Positions 9,160 to 17,038 of a stretch of DNA of 64,000 nucleotides are shown piece by piece. Below the pieces are notes generated by a model. That model searched no databases, was not told the origin of the DNA, and saw nothing but the letters and a program-made list of their open reading frames with translations. This DNA comes from Flavobacterium sp. (GTDB lineage: Bacteria; Bacteroidota; Bacteroidia; Flavobacteriales; Flavobacteriaceae), in NCBI RefSeq assembly GCF_017744675.1, contig NZ_JAGIAV010000004.1, forward strand, positions 809,033 through 873,032. Reading direction: 5' to 3'. Made by a program: the position numbers and the translations under genes. How positions within the stretch are numbered: the first letter of the stretch is position 1; every line of letters begins with the position of its first letter.

Positions 9160-9555
9160 ATGGATACAATCTCAGCAAAAATAGATACGCGTTTGTATCG
9201 TACGGAAATTACTTCTGCAACTGGAAATGTTTTAATTTCAGATGAACCTGTACAAATGGGCGGGAAAAATCTAGGTTTAAATCCTACCGAACTTTTAGCT
9301 TCATCATTGGCTTCATGCACGTTGATTACTCTACGAATGTATATCAATCGCAAGCAATGGAACGTGGAGGAAATTAATATCAAAATTGATTTTGAAAGAG
9401 ATTCCGAACGAAATTGCACCTCATTTACCAGAAAAATTGAAGTGATTGGTGATGTTGACCAAGAACAAAGACAAAGATTAGAGACGATTGCTAATAGCTG
9501 TCCCATTCACAAAACCCTAACACACGCAATCGAAATTAAAACCATACTAATATAA
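9160..9555 (+). CDS. OsmC/Ohr family protein
   Basis: 131 residues. The two conserved cysteines of the peroxiredoxin-like OsmC fold are present, C53 in LASSLASCTL and C114 in ANSCPIHKTL, so thiol-dependent peroxide reduction is expected. YhfA-type OsmC proteins have a similar length. It starts 3 bases after pirin. Confidence 0.92.
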   Translation: MDTISAKIDTRLYRTEITSATGNVLISDEPVQMGGKNLGLNPTELLASSLASCTLITLRMYINRKQWNVEEINIKIDFERDSERNCTSFTRKIEVIGDVDQEQRQRLETIANSCPIHKTLTHAIEIKTILI

Positions 9556-9560
9556 TTACA

Positions 9561-9845
9561 ATGGAAATTCAACAAATAAACGATACCAAAAGAGGCTACT
9601 TTGAAGCTATAGAAGACGGAAAAGAAGCTGGAAAAATGACTTACACTTGGGCAGGAGATTCAAAATTTATTATAGATCATACCGAAGTGAGCCCAGACTT
9701 TAACGGAAAAGGCGTTGGCAAAAAATTAGTTATGGCAGCAGTAGATTATGCTAGAACAAACAACTTAAAAATTATTCCGCTTTGTCCTTTCGCGAAAAGC
9801 GTTTTTGAAAAAGTCCCTGAAATACATGATGTACTTTTTTCTTAA
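9561..9845 (+). CDS. Small GNAT family N-acetyltransferase (YjdJ-like)
   Basis: 94 residues, the short GNAT form. The acetyl-CoA loop is visible as VSPDFNGKGVGKKLV, followed by the C-terminal LKIIPLCPFAKSVFEK. The family acetylates unknown small molecules or proteins. It is the last gene of the pirin-OsmC-GNAT run. Confidence 0.9.
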   Translation: MEIQQINDTKRGYFEAIEDGKEAGKMTYTWAGDSKFIIDHTEVSPDFNGKGVGKKLVMAAVDYARTNNLKIIPLCPFAKSVFEKVPEIHDVLFS

Positions 9846-9872
9846 GATTCTGAGATACTAAGGTTCTAAGAT

Positions 9873-9987
9873 TTTTTTACCGCAAAACACGCAAAGTTCG
9901 CAAGGTTTTTTAGACAAAGCTTTGCGAACTTTGCGTTTATACTAAGTCTAACTTGTAACAAAACCTTGCGTTCTTTGCGGTAAAAAA
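9873..9987. repeat. Nested inverted repeat with CGCAAAG words
   Basis: Three nested arm pairs are seen: TTTTTTACCGCAAA (9873-9886) with TTTGCGGTAAAAAA (9974-9987); CGCAAGGTTTT (from 9899) with AAAACCTTGCG (9960-9970); and CGCAAAGTTCGCAA (9890-9903) with TTGCGAACTTTGCG (9922-9935). All are built from the words CGCAAAG and CGCAAGG. It may end transcription of the GNAT gene or be a decayed mobile repeat. Confidence 0.7.
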
Positions 9988-10029
9988 TCCCTAACCGAAA
10001 TTCCGTTTTCAAATTTTCGCAGAAAGTCG

Positions 10030-10037
10030 TATATTTG
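10030..10037 (+). promoter_or_regulatory. -7 box TATATTTG of the adenosine deaminase gene
   Basis: A perfect TAnnTTTG box lies 21 bases before the ATG at 10059. No clear -33 TTG was found. Confidence 0.5.
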
Positions 10038-10058
10038 CGCGTAATTTAATCTTAGAGT

Positions 10059-11474
10059 ATGACAAGAATAATTACACTTTTCTGCATTTTTATAGCACAA
10101 ATTGGCTTTTCTCAATCGGCTGAGAGTTATCTAGAAAAAATCAGAAATAATGAAGCTCTTTTAACAGCTTTCTTCCAACAAATGCCTAAAGGAGGAGATT
10201 TACACCACCATTTTTCAGGATCTGTTTATTCAGAACCTCTTTTAGAAAGAGCTATTGCAGAAGACTTTTATTTGAATCTGGAAACTATGGCGGTTTCTAA
10301 AACCAAACCTGAAAAAGGGAACTGGGAAAACTTTTCATCTCTTAAAAACAAAGGAAAATTAGAGTATTACGAACAGCAGATTATGCAAACCTGGTCTGTT
10401 AAAGACTATAATGGTTCTGTACCTTCAGACGATTTATTTTTTGATTCTTTTCTAAAATTCGAACCAACAATTCCGGGTCATTTTGCTGAAGGAATGCTCG
10501 AATTAAAAAAGCGTGCCATTGCAGAAAATGTAGCTTATATCGAAACGCAATTATCCACAATTCCATGTGATATGAATGTTTCTGACTTAACCGATTTCAA
10601 TTCAAAATTGCGTCAGGCTGCAGAACAGAAAGATGAAAAAGCAGTTCTAAAAGTTTTGGACGAATTGTACAAATCGCTTCAGCAAAAAGAGGCAAAAAAA
10701 TATGCTTTAGATTTCAACAATAATTTCATAGCAAAGCTGCATAAAGATTTAAAAATGGATGACGACAAGTTCACCATGCGCTATCAAAACTTTGTGCTTC
10801 GCTTTATGGAACCTGTAGATTTATTCAAAAACTTAGTTATTGCTTTTATCTCGTCAAGCGAAAGCAAACTGACTGCGGGTGTAAATATTGTTTCTCCAGA
10901 ACACGGACAAACTTCTATGAAAGACTATTGGTTGCACATGGTAATGTTTAAATACTGCCATTCTAAATTTCCAGATGTAAAATATACGCTTCACGCAGGC
11001 GAACTTACATTAGGTTTGGTTCAGCCAGAAGAATTGACTTGGCATATTAATGACGCTGTTTATGTTGCGGGAGCAAATAGAATTGGTCACGGAGTTGATA
11101 TGGCATACGAAGCAAATTCGTATGATTTATTGAAATATATGTCAAAAAATAATATTCCGATCGAGATTAATTTGGTGAGCAACGAATTCATTTTGAAAGT
11201 AAAAGAAAACAGGCATCCGTTTACGCTTTACAAAGAATTTAATGTTCCAATCGTAATCAGTACAGACGATGCTGGAATTTTAAGAAGCAGTATGACAGAA
11301 CAATATGTTTTACTAGCAAAAAGATATCCTGATGTGAATTACGAAACAATTAAAAAATACGTTTACAACAGCATCAATTACAGTTTTATTCAGGACGCTT
11401 CGGTTAAGAAACAATTATTAAAAGATTTAGATAATCGTTTTAAAGCTTTTGAAGCTAAGTTTTCTAAAAACTAA
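10059..11474 (+). CDS. Secreted adenosine deaminase
   Basis: 471 residues with a signal peptide (residues 1-18, ending GFSQS). Zinc and catalytic residues of the adenosine/AMP deaminase fold are in place: HxH at 49-51 in DLHHHFSG, HAGE near residue 310, RIGHGVDM near 350 and STDDAG with D403-D404. The insert after residue 60 and the export signal resemble the longer ADGF/CECR1-like type. It likely deaminates adenosine to inosine in the periplasm or outside the cell for purine scavenging. Confidence 0.92.
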   Translation: MTRIITLFCIFIAQIGFSQSAESYLEKIRNNEALLTAFFQQMPKGGDLHHHFSGSVYSEPLLERAIAEDFYLNLETMAVSKTKPEKGNWENFSSLKNKGKLEYYEQQIMQTWSVKDYNGSVPSDDLFFDSFLKFEPTIPGHFAEGMLELKKRAIAENVAYIETQLSTIPCDMNVSDLTDFNSKLRQAAEQKDEKAVLKVLDELYKSLQQKEAKKYALDFNNNFIAKLHKDLKMDDDKFTMRYQNFVLRFMEPVDLFKNLVIAFISSSESKLTAGVNIVSPEHGQTSMKDYWLHMVMFKYCHSKFPDVKYTLHAGELTLGLVQPEELTWHINDAVYVAGANRIGHGVDMAYEANSYDLLKYMSKNNIPIEINLVSNEFILKVKENRHPFTLYKEFNVPIVISTDDAGILRSSMTEQYVLLAKRYPDVNYETIKKYVYNSINYSFIQDASVKKQLLKDLDNRFKAFEAKFSKN

Positions 11475-11479
11475 TATCT

Positions 11480-11503
11480 GGCTAATCTGTACGAAGATTA
11501 GCC
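11480..11503 (+). terminator. Possible terminator of the adenosine deaminase gene
   Basis: A perfect 9-bp stem GGCTAATCT / AGATTAGCC with a 6-base loop lies just after the stop, followed a few bases later by a T-run in TTAGATTTTTT. Confidence 0.5.
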
Positions 11504-11531
11504 TTAGATTTTTTAAATAATAAATCACCTG

Positions 11532-11584
11532 AATCTGCTAAATCTGCGAGAGTAAAAAATTATACTCCCACAGATTTAGCAGAT
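11532..11584. repeat. Inverted repeat with ATCTGCTAAATCTGC arms
   Basis: ATCTGCTAAATCTGCGAGAG (from 11532) pairs imperfectly with CTCCCACAGATTTAGCAGAT (ending 11584). The loop is AT-rich. Each arm contains two copies of an ATCTGC word. Confidence 0.65.
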
Positions 11585-11609
11585 CAAGCAGATAAAATTT
11601 TAATCTACT

Positions 11610-11915
11610 ATGATTCTAGAAGCCGCATTTCTTTATGTAAAACCAGAATTAGCCTCTCAATTTGAAGCTGATTTTGCAAAAGCGAGTCAATACATTTCAT
11701 CAATTGATGGTTATTTAGGACATCGTTTGGAAAAATGCCTTGAGGTCGAAAACAAATATCTTTTATTAGTAGACTGGAATACTTTGGAAGATCATACTGT
11801 AGGTTTCAGAACATCTGAAGCGTATTTGGAATGGAAAAAGATTCTGCATCATTATTACGAACCGTTTCTAATTGTAGAACATTTTGAAACCGTTTTTGAA
11901 AATAAAAAACAATAA
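11610..11915 (+). CDS. Antibiotic biosynthesis monooxygenase (ABM) domain protein
   Basis: 101 residues, a single ferredoxin-like ABM domain: LEAAFLYVKPELASQFEADFAKA, then GYLGHRLEKCLEVENKYLLLVDW and a C-terminal HHYYEPFLIVEHFE. Family members include cofactor-free monooxygenases, haem degraders and many uncharacterised small proteins. The substrate is unknown. It stands between two inverted repeats. Confidence 0.85.
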   Translation: MILEAAFLYVKPELASQFEADFAKASQYISSIDGYLGHRLEKCLEVENKYLLLVDWNTLEDHTVGFRTSEAYLEWKKILHHYYEPFLIVEHFETVFENKKQ

Positions 11916-11936
11916 TTGAAATTAGCTTTGCATAAA

Positions 11937-12082
11937 AATTTAAACACATAGAAACATAGATTTTTTATTGTTTCTGTTTAAGTTTACAGAAAAAGCAAGC
12001 TTTAACACATAGCTATGTGTATTTAAATTAGTGAAACGCCTTTTGCAGATAAAGTAAAACTATGTTTCTATGTGTTTAAATT
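11937..12082. repeat. Long inverted repeat with ACATAGAAACATAG arms
   Basis: A perfect 23-base inverted repeat: arm 11937-11959 (begins AATTTAAACACATAG) and arm 12060-12082. The interior holds a perfect 16-base palindrome ACACATAGCTATGTGT at 12005-12020. The word ACATAG recurs in all parts. No gene is present. Confidence 0.75.
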
Positions 12083-12108
12083 AAATTCGTGGCAAAAAAA
12101 CTTAAATA

Positions 12109-12582
12109 ATGAACATCAAACTTCTCGCAATAGGCAAAACAGACAACAAATCGCTTCAGACTTTGATTGACGATTACACCAAACGTTTGTCATTTTATAT
12201 CAAATTTGAACTGGAGATTATTCCAGATATCAAAAATGTAAAAAACTTGTCTGAAAGCCAGCAGAAGGAAAAAGAAGGCGAACTCATTCTTTCTAAACTT
12301 TCTCCAACAGATCAATTGATTTTATTGGATGAAAATGGAAAAACTTTTTCAAGCGTTGGTTTCTCTGACGAATTGCAAAAGAAAATGAATTCTGGTGTCA
12401 AAACTTTAGTTTTTGTAATTGGCGGACCTTATGGTTTTTCTGAAACTGTTTATAAAAAAGCACAAGGAAAAATTTCGCTTTCGCTTATGACGTTTTCTCA
12501 TCAAATGGTTCGTTTGTTTTTTATCGAACAATTGTATCGGGGTTTTACCATATTACGAAACGAACCTTACCATCATCAATAA
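12109..12582 (+). CDS. rlmH: 23S rRNA (pseudouridine(1915)-N3)-methyltransferase
   Basis: 157 residues, standard length. RlmH methylates pseudouridine 1915 in helix 69 of 23S rRNA. The SPOUT knot is visible in VIGGPYGFSETV, and the protein ends with the typical EPYHH tail after QLYRGFTILRN. Confidence 0.96.
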   Translation: MNIKLLAIGKTDNKSLQTLIDDYTKRLSFYIKFELEIIPDIKNVKNLSESQQKEKEGELILSKLSPTDQLILLDENGKTFSSVGFSDELQKKMNSGVKTLVFVIGGPYGFSETVYKKAQGKISLSLMTFSHQMVRLFFIEQLYRGFTILRNEPYHHQ

Positions 12583-12590
12583 ATTTTTTT

Positions 12591-12616
12591 TTCAAGTTTC
12601 AGGTTTCAGGTTTTAG
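12591..12616. repeat. GTTTCAGGTTTCAGG-type word repeat after rlmH
   Basis: Three tandem heptamer variants (AAGTTTC, AGGTTTC, AGGTTTT) follow the rlmH stop. The same words form an inverted repeat at 15.0 kb. Confidence 0.55.
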
Positions 12617-12779
12617 CTAAAAACCATATTCTCCAAAAATACACATTTATTTAAAAATCAAACATTTACATTAAGATTTAAAAAATAAAATCGTAAATTT
12701 ATACTGATTTATTAAATCTTAATAAAATTTAATAATTATAGTTTTTTAACCTTTTTTCTAACCTAAAAAGCATATAATT

Positions 12780-13286
12780 ATGAAATCTTTATTTCGCGTT
12801 TCTGCAATCCTACTATTGCTTTTAATTGGAATTTCGTGTTCTAATGGATACGACGACAATTACACACCACCTGTAATTGTGACATTTACTGCTAATCTGA
12901 CCCCAGTTACAGGCGTAACATCTTCAGCTTCAGAAACGGCGACACTTAAATTAAATCAAAGTGCCAAAACGTTTGATCTTAAAGTGAATTTTTCAGGACT
13001 AGTACCAATACATGGTCATATACATGCGGCAGACGGCACAATTGTTATTCCGTTTCCAGATGCAAGTGTATCTACCTCTCCAATATCTATATCTGGTTCT
13101 ATAACTGATGCACAAATTACCGAGCTGATGGCTAATCACTATTACGTTAATTTACACACTACTGCCTATCCTAATGGCGAAATCAGTGGTACCCTTACAA
13201 AAACTGATACCTCTGGCGGAGGTGGCGGTGGCGGAGGCGGAGGCGGAGGCGGAGGCGGAGGCGGAGGCGGAGGCGGTGGTTATTAA
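12780..13286 (+). CDS. CHRD-domain lipoprotein with polyglycine tail
   Basis: 168 residues. A lipoprotein signal ends at the cysteine in LIGISCSNG. Residues 35-142 form a CHRD domain (ATLKLNQSAKTFDLKVNFSGL, then GHIHAADGTIV and YPNGEISGTL), a beta-sheet domain found in chordin and many bacterial surface proteins. The C-terminus is 22 glycines and one tyrosine, encoded mostly by GGAGGC hexamers. Function unknown; location is probably an outer or inner membrane leaflet. Confidence 0.88.
   Translation: MKSLFRVSAILLLLLIGISCSNGYDDNYTPPVIVTFTANLTPVTGVTSSASETATLKLNQSAKTFDLKVNFSGLVPIHGHIHAADGTIVIPFPDASVSTSPISISGSITDAQITELMANHYYVNLHTTAYPNGEISGTLTKTDTSGGGGGGGGGGGGGGGGGGGGGGY
13215..13280 (+). repeat. 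GGAGGC microsatellite encoding 22 glycines
   Basis: 66 bases of glycine codons, mostly perfect GGA-GGC hexamers with a few GGT variants at both ends, at the 3' end of the CHRD gene. GC content is far above its surroundings. Slippage by three or six bases would change tail length without a frameshift. Confidence 0.9.
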
Positions 13287-13306
13287 AACCATTTAATCGC
13301 AAACAC

Positions 13307-13338
13307 AAAAGCCTTTCTTAACGTATAGAAAGGCTTTT
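13307..13338. terminator. Bidirectional terminator
   Basis: A 12-bp perfect stem AAAAGCCTTTCT / AGAAAGGCTTTT with an 8-base loop, between convergent genes (CHRD lipoprotein and the lipoprotein at 13371). Confidence 0.9.
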
Positions 13339-13370
13339 TATATTTATTGTTTTCTTCTTTGTGAACTTAT

Positions 13371-14003
13371 TTAGAAAATAAATTCTATTGGAAGTTTATC
13401 AAGATTGTACGTCACGTCTTTTTGAAGCAAAATTTTATATTGAATATATTCTTCATAACTCATATCCTTATCAAATAAGAACACTAAATCTGGCACTCTC
13501 TCAAATTTTATGCTGTAGAATTGTTTTAGTATTTCTGATATTTTAATTTCCTGATTTGCCATAAAAACTTGTTTTTTACCTTTTTTAAAGTAAACCACAA
13601 AACTTCCTGCAGTAGGTTTCTCCATTTTATAAAACACTTTCGTGAAAGGCAGAAAAGCTAAATTCTTTCCAATAGAATCTGCATAAGAATAATAGTTTTG
13701 AGATTCTTCGTTTTGATGCATCTTCTCGTTACGCTTTTTTTCCTGCATTTTAATTACTTCAGGAATTACCAATTTCAATGGTAACCGTTTATCTACATTG
13801 AAAATCCAATTGGTCGAAATAATAGCACTTTTTCTATTCAAATCAGCAATAGTATCTTTTCCGTCAACTTTAAAAAAGATGTAAATCGGTGAATGGTCTT
13901 GTACATCTTTTACAATTGAAACATTCGATTTTGGCAATAAAACGTCTTCTTTTTTTCCACAAGAAAATAGAAGAACAATTATAAGTAGAGGAAAGTATTT
14001 CAT
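13371..14003 (-). CDS. Lipoprotein of unknown function
   Basis: 210 residues with a lipoprotein signal ending at the cysteine in VLLFSCGKKED. The rest is a soluble, lysine-rich alpha/beta protein with no motif I recognise (parts include IYIFFKVDGKDTIAD and GSFVVYFKKGKKQVF). It stands alone between a terminator and a dispersed repeat. Confidence 0.75.
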   Translation of the reverse strand: MKYFPLLIIVLLFSCGKKEDVLLPKSNVSIVKDVQDHSPIYIFFKVDGKDTIADLNRKSAIISTNWIFNVDKRLPLKLVIPEVIKMQEKKRNEKMHQNEESQNYYSYADSIGKNLAFLPFTKVFYKMEKPTAGSFVVYFKKGKKQVFMANQEIKISEILKQFYSIKFERVPDLVFLFDKDMSYEEYIQYKILLQKDVTYNLDKLPIEFIF

Positions 14004-14033
14004 ATTTTTTTTATAACTATTTTATGTAAAGTT

Positions 14034-14155
14034 TGTCATTCCGAGGTACGAGGAATCACACGCGCGATTCCGCAAAGTGATTTTCCAATCTTTGTCAAGT
14101 TTCTAGTTTGATTTACTTCGGCCTGTTCGCTCGAGTCTCCTTCGTCGAAATGACA
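14034..14155. repeat. MITE-like dispersed repeat with TGTCATT termini
   Basis: The unit opens TGTCATTCCGAGGTACGAGG and closes TCCTTCGTCGAAATGACA, imperfect terminal inverted repeats around about 80 bases that are clearly GC-richer than the flanks. It fills the gap between the lipoprotein and folP. Similar GTCATTTCGA elements are common between flavobacterial genes as I recall; no transposase is present. Confidence 0.65.
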
Positions 14156-14165
14156 CAAAATCTAA

Positions 14166-14990
14166 TTAAACTCCTAATTTACCAAATAAAGCAACACATT
14201 CCACAGCTTCCTTCACATCATGCACACGAAGAATTTTTGCTCCTTTCGTCAAAGCAATAGTATTCAAGAAGGTAGTTCCGTTTAAAGCTTCTTTCGGTGT
14301 AATATCAAGTATTTTATAAATCATTGATTTTCTTGAAATTCCAGCCAAAACAGGTAACTCTAAGATATTAAAAAGTTCCATTTTTTGCATCACTTCATAA
14401 TTCTGATCTATTGTTTTGGCAAAACCAAAACCTGGATCCAAAATCAGATCATTGATTCCTAAACTTCTGGCTTTTTTTACTTTTTCTGAAAAATAAAAAA
14501 GCATTTCTTTTATTATATCGTCATATTGTGTCAAACTCTGCATCGTCTGCGGATTACCACGCATATGCATCATTATGTACGGAACATTGTAATGCGCAAT
14601 CACATCAAACATCTTGTCGTCTAATTCTCCAGCCGCAATATCATTTATAATCGCTGCACCACTTTCGATACTCGCTTTTGCAACCTCAGCTCTGAAAGTG
14701 TCAATCGACAATAAAGTCTTCGGAAAATGTTTTAAAATCAATTCGATTGCAGGAACAATTCGGTCAATTTCTTCTTGTTCAGTTACAAACTCAGCGCTTG
14801 GCTTGCTAGAATATGCACCAATATCAATAAATGTTGCCCCTTCCGAAAGCATTTTATCAACTTGGGAAATTATCTCATCTTCATTTTTATATTTCCCTCC
14901 ATCAAAGAAAGAATTTGGAGTAACATTTAAGATTCCCATTACTTTTGGAATCGATAAATCAATAAGCTCTCCTTTACAGTTAATTGTCAT
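14166..14990 (-). CDS. folP: Dihydropteroate synthase
   Basis: 274 residues from the ATG at 14988-14990; an upstream in-frame ATG at 15020 would place ten residues in repeat DNA and is unlikely. FolP joins p-aminobenzoate to the pterin pyrophosphate, the sulfonamide target in folate synthesis. Motifs: GILNVTPNSFFDGGKY, FIDIGAYSSKP, SIDTFRAEVA, DPGFGFAKT and GISRKSMI, all intact. It is divergent from the DUF1599 gene. Confidence 0.96.
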   Translation of the reverse strand: MTINCKGELIDLSIPKVMGILNVTPNSFFDGGKYKNEDEIISQVDKMLSEGATFIDIGAYSSKPSAEFVTEQEEIDRIVPAIELILKHFPKTLLSIDTFRAEVAKASIESGAAIINDIAAGELDDKMFDVIAHYNVPYIMMHMRGNPQTMQSLTQYDDIIKEMLFYFSEKVKKARSLGINDLILDPGFGFAKTIDQNYEVMQKMELFNILELPVLAGISRKSMIYKILDITPKEALNGTTFLNTIALTKGAKILRVHDVKEAVECVALFGKLGV

Positions 14991-15007
14991 GATATTTGTT
15001 CTTTTTG

Positions 15008-15080
15008 TTTCAAGTTTCAAGTTTCAAGTTAATCCCATTAACAATTTGTTTAGAAAAACTTGAAACCTGAAACTTGAAAC
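15008..15080. repeat. Inverted repeat of AAGTTTC heptamers
   Basis: Three tandem copies of TTTCAAG (15008-15030) are mirrored by CTTGAAA/CTGAAAC copies at 15058-15080. A 27-base AT-rich spacer separates the arms. It lies between divergent folP and DUF1599, so it is unlikely to be a terminator. Confidence 0.7.
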
Positions 15081-15095
15081 TCTTTAATTTTTCCC

Positions 15096-15103
15096 TATTT
15101 TTG
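15096..15103 (+). promoter_or_regulatory. -7 box TATTTTTG of the DUF1599 gene
   Basis: TATTTTTG matches TAnnTTTG 30 bases before the start codon at 15134. Confidence 0.45.
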
Positions 15104-15133
15104 AAGAAATTTTAGCAAATATACAGCATATAA

Positions 15134-15676
15134 ATGAAGAATACTTCCCAAGAGTTTGATAATGTTATCGCGGTTTGCCGTACATTGTTTATCAATAAAA
15201 TGAAAGATTATGGCAGTGCATGGAGAATTTTAAGACTGCCATCGCTAACCGATCAGATTTTCATCAAAGCACAGAGAATTAGAAGTTTGCAAGAAAACGA
15301 AGTTCGTAAAGTGGATGAAGACGAAAAAGGAGAATTTATCGGAATCATCAATTATTCTATCATGGCTTTGATTCAGCTGGAATTGGGCGTTGTAGATCAG
15401 CCAGATCTTGACGTTGAAAAAGCAACTGAATTGTATGATGCTAAAGTAAAATTGACCAAAGATTTAATGGAAGCTAAAAATCACGATTACGGCGAGGCTT
15501 GGCGCGACATGCGTGTGAGTTCTTTAACCGATTTGATTTTGCAGAAACTCCTTCGCGTTAAGCAAATTGAAGATAATAAAGGAAAAACATTGGTTTCTGA
15601 AGGTATCGATGCCAATTATCAGGATATGATTAACTATTCTGTTTTTGCTTTAATTCTTAATCCTATTACTAAATAA
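15134..15676 (+). CDS. DUF1599 domain protein (internal duplication)
   Basis: 180 residues made of two similar halves. The first has KDYGSAWRILRLPSLTDQIFIKAQRI (residues 22-47) and the second HDYGEAWRDMRVSSLTDLILQKLLRV, both followed by a DMINYS/GIINYS segment. DUF1599 is a conserved Bacteroidota family of unknown function, usually beside folP and a DoxX-type gene, as here. It starts a plus-strand run toward tpiA. Confidence 0.9.
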   Translation: MKNTSQEFDNVIAVCRTLFINKMKDYGSAWRILRLPSLTDQIFIKAQRIRSLQENEVRKVDEDEKGEFIGIINYSIMALIQLELGVVDQPDLDVEKATELYDAKVKLTKDLMEAKNHDYGEAWRDMRVSSLTDLILQKLLRVKQIEDNKGKTLVSEGIDANYQDMINYSVFALILNPITK

Positions 15677-15689
15677 AATTTCAAATTAT

Positions 15690-15732
15690 AAATTCCAAAT
15701 TCCAATGCTAAACTTGGAATTTGGAATTTGAA
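15690..15732. repeat. Inverted repeat of AATTCCA heptamers
   Basis: AAATTCCAAATTCCAA (15690-15705) is mirrored by TTGGAATTTGGAATTTGAA (15714-15732), an 8-base loop between. Each arm is two heptamer copies. It separates the DUF1599 and DoxX-type genes. Confidence 0.7.
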
Positions 15733-15748
15733 TATTTAAATATTTATC

Positions 15749-16849
15749 ATGAAGAACATCATTACCCAATTCTCCCGATTATTTGTCGGTGTACTTTTTA
15801 TTATTTCTGGATTAATAAAACTGAACGATCCTGTTGGTTTCTCTTATAAATTGGCTGAATATTTTAGCGAACCCGTTTTTAATATGCCATTTCTAGAGCC
15901 TTTAGCTTTAGGATTAGCGATCTTTTTAGTAATTCTTGAAGTAGTTTTAGGTGTAATGCTTTTGGTTGGCTATAAATCAAAACTAACGATTTGGGCTTTA
16001 TTATTGCTAATCGTTTTCTTTACGTTCCTGACTTTCTATTCTGCTTATTTTGATGTGGTAAAAGATTGCGGCTGTTTTGGAGACGCTTTACACTTAACAC
16101 CTTGGCAATCCTTCACAAAAGATGTTGTTTTACTTTTCTTTATCTTGATTTTATTTATCAATAAAAAACTGGTAAAACCTCTATTCTCAAAATTAGTTAC
16201 CAATATCATTACCTTAATCAGCATTGTTTTATGTGTGTTTATGGCGGTTTGGGTTATCAATCATAATCCTATCAAAGATTTCCGTCCGTATAAAGTGGGA
16301 ACCAACATCGAGAAGGGAATGGAAATTCCAGAAGGAGCTCCAAAATCGGTTGTAGAAATGATTTTCATTTATAAAGTAAATGGAGTTGATAAAGAATTTA
16401 CAGAAAAAGATCTAATGAATATTCCAGAAGGAGCCGTATTTGTTGACCGTAAAGACAAAGTGATTTCAGAAGGCTACGTTCCTCCTATTCACGATTTCAC
16501 CATGACAAAAGATGATTCTGATTATAAAGAAGAATTATTAAAAGAGCCTAAGCTGTTAATCTACGTAACTTACGATTTGAATTTATCGAATCCAGAAGGA
16601 ATGAAAAAATTAGCAAAAGTTACTGCAGATGCAAAAGCAAAAGGCTATAAAGTAATCGGAATGACAGCTTCTGGAGCTGATGAAATTGCTAAAGCGAAAA
16701 AAGAGTATGCTTTAGATATTGATTTCTATTTCTGTGACGGGACAGCTTTAAAAACGGTTGAAAGAGCAAATCCAAGTATTGTTGTCGTTCATGACGGAAC
16801 CATTGCTCAAAAAGTACACTACAATGATGTTGATGATTTGAAATTATAA
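15749..16849 (+). CDS. DoxX-like membrane protein with thioredoxin-like tail (BT_3928 family)
   Basis: 366 residues. Residues 1-170 hold four to five hydrophobic helices of the DoxX/MauE type (LFIISGLIKLNDPVGFSYKLAEY, and CGCFGDAL in a loop). The C-terminal third looks like a degenerate thioredoxin fold (LLIYVTYDLNLSNPEGMKKL, then SIVVVHDGTIAQ). MauE-like domains help form disulfides or maturation of redox proteins; a redox role is inferred from that and from the nearby thioredoxin gene. Confidence 0.85.
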   Translation: MKNIITQFSRLFVGVLFIISGLIKLNDPVGFSYKLAEYFSEPVFNMPFLEPLALGLAIFLVILEVVLGVMLLVGYKSKLTIWALLLLIVFFTFLTFYSAYFDVVKDCGCFGDALHLTPWQSFTKDVVLLFFILILFINKKLVKPLFSKLVTNIITLISIVLCVFMAVWVINHNPIKDFRPYKVGTNIEKGMEIPEGAPKSVVEMIFIYKVNGVDKEFTEKDLMNIPEGAVFVDRKDKVISEGYVPPIHDFTMTKDDSDYKEELLKEPKLLIYVTYDLNLSNPEGMKKLAKVTADAKAKGYKVIGMTASGADEIAKAKKEYALDIDFYFCDGTALKTVERANPSIVVVHDGTIAQKVHYNDVDDLKL

Positions 16850-16872
16850 AATTTCAAAAAATATAAATTTTT

Positions 16873-16902
16873 AGAAAGCCAATTCAGTTGAATTGGCTTT
16901 CT
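16873..16902 (+). terminator. Rho-independent terminator
   Basis: A perfect 13-bp stem AGAAAGCCAATTC / GAATTGGCTTTCT with an AGTT loop, followed by a T-run. Confidence 0.93.
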
Positions 16903-16964
16903 TTTTTGGTTAAAATTATTTCAATAAATTAAGTAAGAAAAATATTAAACATAGCCTTTTATAA

Positions 16965-16972
16965 TATATTTG
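16965..16972 (+). promoter_or_regulatory. -7 box TATATTTG
   Basis: TATATTTG matches TAnnTTTG, 66 bases before the ATG at 17039. It makes a TTG start at 16970 unlikely for the next gene. Confidence 0.45.
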
Positions 16973-17038
16973 CAAAAACATCTAATAAAAAACACAAGTA
17001 CTATTCTTATATTTCACAAACCAAAAACAAACTTGCCT

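Noticed and set aside
8784..9506. Minus-strand frame of 240 codons across pirin and OsmC
   Set aside because: Antisense shadow over two clear conserved genes; the protein is low-quality and lacks any motif.
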